Shown here in pieces: positions 15,800 through 23,327 of a stretch of 37,195 nucleotides of DNA. Source of the DNA: Lachnospiraceae bacterium (GTDB lineage Bacteria; Bacillota; Clostridia; Lachnospirales; Lachnospiraceae). The stretch covers positions 1 to 37,195 of the forward strand of contig JAFUGT010000168.1 in the NCBI GenBank assembly GCA_017469275.1. The letters are read 5' to 3'. The stretch's first letter is position 1; each line of letters starts with the position of its first letter. Made by a program: the position numbers and the translations under genes. Below the pieces are notes generated by a model. That model worked only from the letters and a program-made list of their open reading frames with translations, was not told where the DNA came from and did no database searches.

Positions 15800-17608
15800 A
15801 TGGAAATTAAAATTGGTGAGATGAAAGTTAAGTTGATTTATGTGGCACTTGCAGCATTACAGATATTGATTGCTATTGTCGGAATAGTTATGGCTGCATC
15901 GAAACTTAAGGGAGTGCCGGGCAAAGGCGCATTAGTTGCAATTTTGCTCGCGGTAGTAGTGCTTGGTCTTGGAATGGGTGTTGTCATGTTAAAGCTCATT
16001 CAGGATGAGGAGAAGGAATCGGCTGAGAAAAGTGACAAGTATAAGAAATTATTCTTAAATCTTCCTGTTGGTTTTGCTCAGGCTCAGATACTTCGAGATG
16101 CTCAAAGCGGCAGGAATATGGGATATAAGATTTCCGATGCAAATGAGACTTTTGGACGTATGTTCAATCTCGATATTACTGATTACTGTGACAAGGTAAT
16201 ATCTGATAGTAAAGTAGAAGTCCTTCAGGATATAAATGCATGGTTTGAAGCATATAATAATTCAGGTACAAAGCAGGGAGAACTTCTTGCGGTCGAGATT
16301 ACTATGGAGAAGCTCAACAAGGTGTTCAATACTGTTATGTATAAGTCTGAAGCGGATTACATTAATATGGTGGTTATTGATATCACTGAGCAGAAAGAGA
16401 CAGAGAATAAACTTTCGAAAGCAATTAAAGATGCCAATGCGGCATATAAGACACAGTCAGAATTCCTCGCTAATATGTCCCATGAGATAAGGACGCCAAT
16501 CAACGGAATTCTCGGAATGCTTCAATTGACATTGATGTCAGAGGACCTTCAGGCAGACCACAGAGACAATTTAACTACAGCTAAAAATTGCGCCGATACT
16601 CTATTAAGACTTATCAATGATATTTTGGATATATCCAAACTTGAGGCAGGTAAATATAATCTTCGTGAAGAGAACTTTGATATCAAGGCTGCCATTGAAG
16701 AGACCATCGCTGCTCAGGTGCCTATCGCGCAGAACAAGGGTCTCACTCTTGACTGCAGTTTCGGTAGTGACATTCCTAAGCTTGTACGTGGAGATGATCA
16801 GAGAATTCAACAGGTACTCAATTGTCTGTTGTCAAATGCTATTAAGTTCACGAGTGAAGGTGGCGTAAGAGTCAAAGTTGCATGTTTAGATGATCTTCTT
16901 GACAAGATTAAGCTTCGTATTGCAGTGGCAGACTCAGGTATCGGTATTTCTGATGCGGACAGGAACAAACTGTTTATTAGATTTTCTCAGGTGGATGCAT
17001 CTGATACGCGTAAATACGGTGGTTCAGGTTTAGGTCTTGTGATCACAAAGCAGATAGTTGAATTAATGGGTGGTAGTATCACAGTTCAAAGTAAAGAGGG
17101 CGTGGGTTCAACATTTATTGTGGAGATACCGCTTAAGATAATCAAACCCGCTGAGATTAATCCGGAGGAGGCTGCAGAGGCTGAGAAGGAAGAAGAACCG
17201 GCAGTATTCTCACTTGCAGGTCATTCAAGAGCAAGAATTCTTGTGGCAGAGGATGAGCCTGTTAACCAGCAGGTTATCGGCAAACTTCTCGGTATGGCAG
17301 GCTATTCTTACGATATAGCCGAAAACGGTGAGAAAGCGGTTGAGTTGTTCAAGCAAAAAGAATATAAAGCGGCACTTTTTGATGTACAGATGCCTGTTAT
17401 GGATGGTCTTGCAGCGACTCAGGAAATCAGAGCTATTGAGCTTAGAGAGAACAGAAAGCGTCTTCCTATTATAGCTGTAACAGCGAGAGCCATGTTTGGT
17501 GATAAGGAGAGAATCCTTGAGGCAAAATTAGATGACTATATTGCAAAGCCGTATAATCTCAATGATGTTGTCGAGACACTTAACAAGTATGTGGACATAG
17601 ACGCCTGA
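15800..17608 (+). CDS. Hybrid sensor histidine kinase/response regulator
   Basis: A 602-aa membrane-bound hybrid kinase. Two N-terminal helices (about 9-30 and 45-68) have almost no loop outside, so sensing is likely in the membrane or cytoplasm. A PAS-like region (about 85-200) is followed by HisKA with H228 (FLANMSHEIRTPING), N-box (NCLLSNAIKFT), G1 (VADSGIGIS) and G2 (YGGSGLGLVI), then a receiver domain (about 478-600) with phospho-acceptor D528 (FDVQMPVMDG) and the final Lys in IAKPYN. All catalytic motifs look intact. There is no HPt domain and no partner regulator nearby. It is probably co-transcribed with galU and ends at the terminator at 17697. Confidence 0.92.
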   Translation: MEIKIGEMKVKLIYVALAALQILIAIVGIVMAASKLKGVPGKGALVAILLAVVVLGLGMGVVMLKLIQDEEKESAEKSDKYKKLFLNLPVGFAQAQILRDAQSGRNMGYKISDANETFGRMFNLDITDYCDKVISDSKVEVLQDINAWFEAYNNSGTKQGELLAVEITMEKLNKVFNTVMYKSEADYINMVVIDITEQKETENKLSKAIKDANAAYKTQSEFLANMSHEIRTPINGILGMLQLTLMSEDLQADHRDNLTTAKNCADTLLRLINDILDISKLEAGKYNLREENFDIKAAIEETIAAQVPIAQNKGLTLDCSFGSDIPKLVRGDDQRIQQVLNCLLSNAIKFTSEGGVRVKVACLDDLLDKIKLRIAVADSGIGISDADRNKLFIRFSQVDASDTRKYGGSGLGLVITKQIVELMGGSITVQSKEGVGSTFIVEIPLKIIKPAEINPEEAAEAEKEEEPAVFSLAGHSRARILVAEDEPVNQQVIGKLLGMAGYSYDIAENGEKAVELFKQKEYKAALFDVQMPVMDGLAATQEIRAIELRENRKRLPIIAVTARAMFGDKERILEAKLDDYIAKPYNLNDVVETLNKYVDIDA

Positions 17609-17696
17609 CAGATGAGATAAATGCCGTTATATGAATTGGCATTTTATATAGGTAATAATCACAGATTAATATATGGTTATGGGACTGATATGACAG

Positions 17697-17738
17697 ATAC
17701 CCTCTTTATCGGATTAACCGATAGGGAGGGTATTTTTT
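17697..17738 (+). terminator. Strong intrinsic terminator of galU-kinase operon
   Basis: ATACCCTCTTTATCGG pairs with CCGATAGGGAGGGTAT: 16 pairs including two G-U, loop ATTAA, then a run of seven T. Confidence 0.92.
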
Positions 17739-18023
17739 TACTTTGAAAGTTAACGAATCAAGCTCGCAGAGCGCAGATGAGTTCTACTTTCAAATATACG
17801 TGCTCACTTAACGAAGCTTAAGGCTTCGTTTAGTGATGACTGTTTACTTTATAGGAAATCAACTGTATAGATGAGTTTCGCAATCACCTGCAATAAAATA
17901 TATATAAATCTATCATTTTATATATATTTATAAATAAATCGCATCTAAAATCTATCATTTTATTCATAAAATAAGGGCAGTTTATTGTCAAATATTTTTA
18001 TTATATACATTTGTTCATAATTG
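17739..18023. other. Gap with hairpins and direct repeats before the Tad operon
   Basis: TTTGAAAGT (17742-17750) can pair with ACTTTCAAA (17786-17794) around a small GCTC-GCA-GAGC hairpin. A separate 14-position stem with one mismatch runs 17804-17836 (loop TTAAG) without a T run. AAATCTATCATTTTAT occurs twice (17906-17921 and 17948-17963), start to start 42 bases, about four helical turns. No ORF is seen. Confidence 0.6.
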
Positions 18024-18052
18024 TAGACAGAAAGTTTTTGGCATACTATAAT
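18024..18052 (+). promoter_or_regulatory. Promoter of the Tad pilus operon
   Basis: TAGACA (18024-18029), 17 bases, TATAAT (18047-18052). The two 16-base direct repeats lie just upstream, at 17906 and 17948, and may be regulator sites. Confidence 0.6.
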
Positions 18053-18188
18053 GCGTTCACAACCGGCATGTGAGTATTGTTTAGATGCAGATAGTCAAAG
18101 AGATTATCTTAACTCAAAAGAGAAATATTAATAAAGAGTTTTGCAATTACCCAGACTGATTATAGCATATAGAAGGGAGTGAAGAAAA

Positions 18189-18659
18189 ATTACAGCTCAG
18201 ATAATAATAATGCTTCCGGTGTTGATCCGTACAGTTTATACAGACTTAAAGAGTGGCAAGATTGAAAATAAGGTTGTATTACCGGCAATGCTTATTGGAT
18301 TAATAATAGACTATGCGGTCGGAGGCCGGGAGGCGGTTTTGGCAGGAGTTAAGATGGGACTTCTGATCACCGCACTGTTATACATATTATTTTTCATAGG
18401 CGGACTGGGTGCCGGTGATATTAAACTGCTGGCTGTGATAGGAGTATTGTTCCCCGGCGAGATTATAAGTATAACCGCAGTAGCATTTATTCTGGCAGGA
18501 ATCTGGTCGGCAGGAATGATAGTAATTCGAATGATAAAGAAGGAGAAAATGTTAATAAAAGGTGAGACAATACATTTCTCAGTTCCGATTGCTATCGCAT
18601 TTATCATAGTTATGGCAATGAATTATAAAGGTATGCCAAGGGTTGCAATTACCTATTAA
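18189..18659 (+). CDS. Prepilin peptidase, TadV/CpaA (A24) type
   Basis: An aspartic membrane protease that cleaves the Flp prepilin leader. The two active-site Asp are in YTDLKSGKIENK and GLGAGDIKLLAVIG (GxGD-type motif). Several hydrophobic helices follow, for a short 149-156 aa TadV form without methyltransferase domain. The first ATG (18210) has no ribosome site and leaves only 11 residues before the first Asp, too short for a helix. AAGGGAG at 18173-18179 is placed for an in-frame ATT at 18189, giving ITAQIIIMLPVLIRTVYTD. I prefer this ATT start, which is inference. It is the first gene of the pilus operon, 25 bases ahead of the TadZ-like gene. Confidence 0.85.
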   Translation: MTAQIIIMLPVLIRTVYTDLKSGKIENKVVLPAMLIGLIIDYAVGGREAVLAGVKMGLLITALLYILFFIGGLGAGDIKLLAVIGVLFPGEIISITAVAFILAGIWSAGMIVIRMIKKEKMLIKGETIHFSVPIAIAFIIVMAMNYKGMPRVAITY

Positions 18660-18684
18660 AAATCACCTAAGGAAAAGGAGAAAT

Positions 18685-19605
18685 ATGAACACCGTAAGAA
18701 TTGGAGTAATGGATAAGGAAATCAGATATGTAGAAAGGTTGAGTGCGTATCTTAACCGTTATGGCAGCAATGCATGGAATGTGGCAGCATTTACTGATGA
18801 AGGAATTCTTGAAAAATACATGGAAGAACGAAGAGTAGATCTTTTGGTGGCAACCGGTGGAGAGGAGCTTAAGAAATTACACAGGAAATATCCTGAAAGA
18901 TCATATGTAATTTTGTCGGAGGAGGCAGTGGACAATGGATTGTCAGGGGTATCGGGACAGAATGTATTATTCATCTATCGCTACCAGAGCGCAAAGATAA
19001 TCGGAGAGTGCATTAAAGATTTTATGGAATGCGCAGGCTTGACTATTAATTCTTCGAAGGTAAGGGTGGTACTCCATTCACCTGTGGGTAGATGTGGAAA
19101 GTCAACATTAGCCAAAGAATTTGTAAGTCTGGGAGTGGGTGGTAAATGGCTTTATGTGGGTATGGAGGATTACGGCGGCACTGGGGCAGGAGAAAGTACA
19201 GGGGATGATTTTCTCTACTATATGAAGGAAAGAAGAGAGGAGGAAGTGTTAGATATCATCTCAAATTGTGAAGGGATTATCTCATCGCCATTTTCTATGT
19301 TTGACGTAAGAAGGGTTAGCAGAGAGGATATGGAATGGTTTTTTGATGTTTTTGAAAAGGAGAAGAACTATCGGGGCGTGCTTTTTGATATGGGTACAGC
19401 ACTCATTGAAAATTATAACCTGATGCTTGTTTTTGATTATGTCGTTGTTCCTTTTATAAACGGTGGCAATTCACTGTCAAAGAAGAGACATTTTGAGGAG
19501 CTGCTAAATGCATATGAGCTTAATGAGCTTATGGAAAAAATGCATTTCATAGATATGAACAGTGAGATTTCTTCAATGGAGGAACTGAAAAAAATATTAT
19601 TATAA
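18685..19605 (+). CDS. TadZ/CpaE-like ParA-family ATPase
   Basis: A 306-aa protein. The N-terminal receiver-like region (1-120, IGVMDKEIRYVERLSAYL) lacks a clear phospho-acceptor; a ParA/MinD-like domain follows with the deviant P-loop HSPVGRCGKSTLAKEF (about 128-145). TadZ places the Tad machine in the cell. The ParA switch motifs are weak, so it may be a poor ATPase. ATG 18685 is chosen with AAAAGGAG upstream; the frame opens earlier at 18643. It is the second pilus gene, 16 bases before the motor ATPase. Confidence 0.8.
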   Translation: MNTVRIGVMDKEIRYVERLSAYLNRYGSNAWNVAAFTDEGILEKYMEERRVDLLVATGGEELKKLHRKYPERSYVILSEEAVDNGLSGVSGQNVLFIYRYQSAKIIGECIKDFMECAGLTINSSKVRVVLHSPVGRCGKSTLAKEFVSLGVGGKWLYVGMEDYGGTGAGESTGDDFLYYMKERREEEVLDIISNCEGIISSPFSMFDVRRVSREDMEWFFDVFEKEKNYRGVLFDMGTALIENYNLMLVFDYVVVPFINGGNSLSKKRHFEELLNAYELNELMEKMHFIDMNSEISSMEELKKILL

Positions 19606-19621
19606 TGGCGGGAATTAAGTT

Positions 19622-20842
19622 ATGGACAGAGTAAAAAAAGAAAAGATATATCTTCAGGACAGGCTTTTTTCGAGACTTGGAGGACAGGGAAATATAACAG
19701 ATGATGAGATATATGAACTGATCGAAGAGGAGATATTATTAAGAAGCAGACAGGTATATCTTTCTGTTGAGGATAAGCTCAGGCTGAAAAAAGAGCTTTT
19801 CAATGTGTTCCGCAGATTAGATATCCTTTCAGATTATCTGGAAGATGAAGAGGTTTCGGAGATAATGATTAACGGATACTGTCATATATTTTTGGAGAAG
19901 AAGGGGAAGATATATGAGGCAAAGGAATCCTTTTCTTCGGAAGAGAGACTTAGAAATGTTATACAACAGATAGTGAGCAGTTGTAACAGAATAGTCAACG
20001 AGACTAATCCTATTGTAGATGCCAGACTCTCTGACGGTTCAAGGGTGAATGTCTGCCTTCCGCCTGTGGCTCTTGATGGTGCGACAATGACGATTAGGAA
20101 ATTCCCCAAGGAATTTTTCACTATGGAAAAGCTTATAGAGATGGGTTCTATTACAGAAGAATGCGCGGAATTCCTTAGGAAACTGGTTGTGGCAGGATAT
20201 AACATTTTCATAAGCGGAGGAACCGGAAGTGGCAAAACCACCTTTTTAAATGTGTTGTCAAACTATATTCCGCCGGATGACCGGGTAATAACCATAGAGG
20301 ACGCCGCTGAATTGCAGATCAGGGGGATAACAAATCTGGTGAGACTTGAGACGAGAAATGCCAATGTTGAAGGAGAAAATGCTGTCACAATGTCGGACCT
20401 TATCAAGGCAGCCCTTAGAATGCGTCCCACAAGAATTATAGTTGGCGAAGTGAGGGATGCGGCGGCGATGGATATGATGAACTCAATGCTTACAGGACAC
20501 GATGGCAGCTTAAGCACCGGGCATGGTAATTCAGCGAAGGAGATGATGCTGAGGCTGGAGACCATGATTCTTATGGGTTATGACATGCCGGTGGCGGCAA
20601 TAAGGCAACAGTTATGTGCGGCTTTAGATGTGGTTATTCATCTGGGAAGACTTAGGGATAACAGCAGAAGAGTTCTTGAAGTGTGTGAAGTGATGAGGGT
20701 AGAAAAAGAGGAAATAGTGTTATCCCCTATATATGAGTTCAAGGAAATGGGAGAGGAAAAGGGAAATGTACTCGGGGAATTGGTAAAGGTGGGTGAACTT
20801 AATAATGTGGATAAACTTTTAAGGAACGGACTAATGACATAG
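19622..20842 (+). CDS. TadA/CpaF-type pilus assembly ATPase
   Basis: A 406-aa secretion ATPase of the CpaF family, the cytoplasmic motor that drives Flp pilus polymerisation. After the N-terminal domain (SEIMINGYCHIFLEKKGK is a CpaF signature) come Walker A with K205 (SGGTGSGKTTFLN), the Asp box VITIEDAAELQI, Walker B RPTRIIVGEVRDAAAMDMM, and the His box TGHDGSLSTGHGNSA. Length is typical. The start lacks a strong ribosome site (GGGAATTAAG), and may depend on coupling with the gene before. Confidence 0.95.
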   Translation: MDRVKKEKIYLQDRLFSRLGGQGNITDDEIYELIEEEILLRSRQVYLSVEDKLRLKKELFNVFRRLDILSDYLEDEEVSEIMINGYCHIFLEKKGKIYEAKESFSSEERLRNVIQQIVSSCNRIVNETNPIVDARLSDGSRVNVCLPPVALDGATMTIRKFPKEFFTMEKLIEMGSITEECAEFLRKLVVAGYNIFISGGTGSGKTTFLNVLSNYIPPDDRVITIEDAAELQIRGITNLVRLETRNANVEGENAVTMSDLIKAALRMRPTRIIVGEVRDAAAMDMMNSMLTGHDGSLSTGHGNSAKEMMLRLETMILMGYDMPVAAIRQQLCAALDVVIHLGRLRDNSRRVLEVCEVMRVEKEEIVLSPIYEFKEMGEEKGNVLGELVKVGELNNVDKLLRNGLMT

Positions 20843-20866
20843 TGGGAATAAAAAAGGAGAAAAATT

Positions 20867-21610
20867 GTGGAGATTGATTACAGAAAATATAGTTTTACAT
20901 GGAAAGACTGGCTTACATATTTTGTGATGATTATCGCTAAAGGGGCAGTTATAGGTTATTTGTTTTATGATTCATTTAAAATGTGCATTCTGTGCGTTCC
21001 GTTTTTTGTAATGGATTATAAGAGCATGAAAGAAGAAAGGTTGAACAGGCAGAAAAGAGATCTGACGATGCAGTTTAGATCCATGATGGAGGCATTGGTG
21101 ACGTCGCTGACGGCAGGGTATTCATTGGAAAGAGCATTTTCTGATGCAAAGAGAGATCTTTCTCTCATATATCCTTCAAACGCAGTAATATTCAAAGAGC
21201 TGGATGAGATTATTGCAGGGCTTAAAGTAAATATACCTGTTGAAAAACTGCTAAAGGACTTTGGAGTCAGGAGTGGAATAGAAGATATTGATAATTTTGC
21301 CAATGTGGTTGCTGCAGCTAAGAGAAGTGGGGGAAACCTCATAAGGATCATAGAGAAAACCGTAAGGAGTATCTCGGATAAGATTAGTCTGGAAGAAGAG
21401 ATGGAGACGATGATCTCGGCAAAAAAACTGGAAGAAAAGATAATGATGGTAATGCCTTATGGGATATTGTTCTACCTTAGAATAAGTAACGGCGGATTTT
21501 TGGATGTGCTTTATCATAATGGTATAGGAATTGTTCTTATGACGATTTTTCTGGCCGGAGTTTATCTGGCTAATATGTGGGCGACAAGAATCATGGACAT
21601 ACCTGTGTAG
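20867..21610 (+). CDS. TadB-like inner membrane platform protein
   Basis: A 247-aa T2SSF-family protein, one of the two platform proteins that the TadA motor acts on. An N-terminal helix pair (about 14-45) leads to a cytoplasmic helical bundle (RQKRDLTMQFRSMMEALVTS...GYSLERAF; later NFANVVAAAKRSGGNLIRII) and ends with two helices (YGILFYLRISNGG; IGIVLMTIFLAGVYLA). It begins at GTG 20867 with AAAGGAG upstream. It is shorter than the roughly 300-aa Gram-negative TadB, as is common in Clostridia. Confidence 0.88.
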   Translation: MEIDYRKYSFTWKDWLTYFVMIIAKGAVIGYLFYDSFKMCILCVPFFVMDYKSMKEERLNRQKRDLTMQFRSMMEALVTSLTAGYSLERAFSDAKRDLSLIYPSNAVIFKELDEIIAGLKVNIPVEKLLKDFGVRSGIEDIDNFANVVAAAKRSGGNLIRIIEKTVRSISDKISLEEEMETMISAKKLEEKIMMVMPYGILFYLRISNGGFLDVLYHNGIGIVLMTIFLAGVYLANMWATRIMDIPV

Positions 21611-21709
21611 ATAATCCATAAATCAGGTGATTGCGAAACTTCGGAAAGTGTACAGCTTGTTGTGCATATTATACAGATTCCATAAATCAGAAAGAGGAGG
21701 ATATTTGAG
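21611..21709 (+). repeat. Gap with 12-bp direct repeat before tadC
   Basis: TCCATAAATCAG occurs at 21615-21626 and again at 21679-21690. The sequence TGTGCATATTATACAGATT (21661-21679) has an exact inverted copy at 25765-25783. Confidence 0.6.
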
Positions 21710-23032
21710 TTGAACATACGAATAATCAATATAGCAGTCTATGTAGTTCTTATCATGCTCATATTATATTGCTTCTGCATTAAGCATAAGGATGAGAATA
21801 AATGGGTAGGGTTCGTACAGAATCATTTATCTGTGATCATAGTGTTATTGATTTTTAACACTATAAGTTTTGCTGTGGGGATGAATGGTGTAAAGACTGA
21901 TTACTATATTGAGCGTCAGCCGGTGGACGGCAGTGAAAAACAGTACTCTTTTGAGGCGGAGATTAATGGAGAATCTATTCCTTTTTCCATAGAGGTTCCG
22001 CCGAAGAGATTAAAGCCCAAAGAAGTGGAGAAATTGATGGATGATGCATTCTCATATATTGACGCTCACCTCAAAGGGGAAAACGCTTCTCTTGATAAAG
22101 TTGAGAGCAATCTTGATATATCTTTTGATCATGAGAAATATCCCTTCGATGAAGAGGTGATACCGAATGATTATGCCATGATAAGCGAAGACGGGATATT
22201 GCGAAATGATGCAGAACAATTGCGGGAATGTGGATATACAGACAGGGAAGTGAGTGAGGGGATTTTAACCGGAGTTAAAATTAAACTATCCTATGGGGAT
22301 GTTGAAAAGGAAAAAACATATTCTCTGGTTGTATTCCCGAAAGAACCCGGTGCGGAGGAAAAGACAGTTTCGGAAATAGAGAAGATGTACAGAAGGAAGG
22401 AACAGGAATCAATATATGAAAACGGATTTAATCTCCCTGCAAATTATAAAGGTATAGATGTTATCTGCAATGATCAAAAGGGCATTAGTCCGGAAGGTGT
22501 TTTGTTAATTGGGATACTCATTGCGGGATTATTGGTTTTGAAAGAAGTTGAGAGCAAACACACTGAGAATGTAAATCGTAACAGAGAACTGCTCCAGGCA
22601 TATCCATGGTTTGTTAACGAATTAGTGTTACTGTCAGGTGCAGGAATGCAGGTGAGAAATGTATTTGCCCTTTTGGTAAATGAATATGACGGTGCGGATT
22701 ACAGGAAAGTCTTGGTGGATGAACTTGACAGGTCAAAGCACGATTTTGAAATCGGCATGGCTGAAGAGAAAGTGTACTACGAGCTGGGAAGAAGATTAAA
22801 ATTGCCCTGCTATATCAAACTACTCACAATGTTGGAACAAAATGTAACTAAGGGTTCTAGAGGCATAGCAGCATCGCTGGAGCAGGAGGAGAGAAATGCG
22901 TTGGAGGAGCGAATGAATATGGCCAAAAAGCGGGGAGAAGAGGCAGGTACAAAATTACTTGGTCCAATGGGAATACTTTTGATAATAGTGATGTTGATGA
23001 TTATGGTGCCTGCGTTTATGAGTCTTAGATGA
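21710..23032 (+). CDS. TadC-like platform protein with extra exported domain
   Basis: A 440-aa protein in the TadC position. Two helices (about 5-24 and 35-54) are followed by about 200 hydrophilic, acidic residues (55-255) that should lie outside the membrane, then a helix (about 260-278, GVLLIGILIAGLLVL), the cytoplasmic T2SSF bundle (NRELLQAYPWFVNELVLLSG...AGMQVRNVF, ASLEQEERNALEERM) and a final helix (GPMGILLIIVMLMIMVPAF). Usual TadC is about 300 aa and lacks the large outer domain, which has no family I recognise. The start is TTG 21710 with AGAGGAGG at 21693-21700. The next gene, flp, follows 32 bases later. Confidence 0.85.
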   Translation: MNIRIINIAVYVVLIMLILYCFCIKHKDENKWVGFVQNHLSVIIVLLIFNTISFAVGMNGVKTDYYIERQPVDGSEKQYSFEAEINGESIPFSIEVPPKRLKPKEVEKLMDDAFSYIDAHLKGENASLDKVESNLDISFDHEKYPFDEEVIPNDYAMISEDGILRNDAEQLRECGYTDREVSEGILTGVKIKLSYGDVEKEKTYSLVVFPKEPGAEEKTVSEIEKMYRRKEQESIYENGFNLPANYKGIDVICNDQKGISPEGVLLIGILIAGLLVLKEVESKHTENVNRNRELLQAYPWFVNELVLLSGAGMQVRNVFALLVNEYDGADYRKVLVDELDRSKHDFEIGMAEEKVYYELGRRLKLPCYIKLLTMLEQNVTKGSRGIAASLEQEERNALEERMNMAKKRGEEAGTKLLGPMGILLIIVMLMIMVPAFMSLR

Positions 23033-23064
23033 GGTCAAGAGAATGAGGAAAGGAGGTGATGGAT

Positions 23065-23247
23065 ATGGGTGTGCAGCGTAGGGCATGGAGAGACTTTATC
23101 AGTGATGAGTCCGGTATGGGAGTTGTTGAAATAATACTTATTATAGTTGTTCTTATAGCAATGGTTATTATTTTCAAAGAACAGATTACTACACTTGTCA
23201 ACAATATATGGAAGTCTATTAATGAAAATGCCAAAAAAATCTATTAA
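23065..23247 (+). CDS. Flp-type major pilin
   Basis: A 60-aa Flp prepilin. The cleavage site is DESG|MGVVEI: Gly at -1, mature Met at +1 and the required Glu at +5, so the prepilin peptidase encoded upstream should cut here. A hydrophobic helix (EIILIIVVLIAMVIIF) and a short polar tail make the pilus subunit of about 43 residues. The leader is short and polar (MGVQRRAWRDFISDESG). AAAGGAGGTG precedes; ATG 23065 has the best spacing, though ATG 23059 and GTG 23056 are in frame. A hairpin at 23271-23289 follows and could protect the mRNA. Confidence 0.92.
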   Translation: MGVQRRAWRDFISDESGMGVVEIILIIVVLIAMVIIFKEQITTLVNNIWKSINENAKKIY

Positions 23248-23270
23248 GTAACTTATTGACCATAGAAACC

Positions 23271-23289
23271 ATCCGGCAGGCAGCCGGAT
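23271..23289 (+). promoter_or_regulatory. mRNA hairpin after the flp pilin gene
   Basis: ATCCGGC and GCCGGAT, a perfect 7-bp stem with loop AGGCA, 23 bases after the flp stop and with no T run. It could shield the 3' end of flp mRNA or reduce read-through, raising pilin over minor components. Confidence 0.5.
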
Positions 23290-23327
23290 CCCAACGAAAA
23301 GATAATCTTAAAATGCGGAGGTGTACT

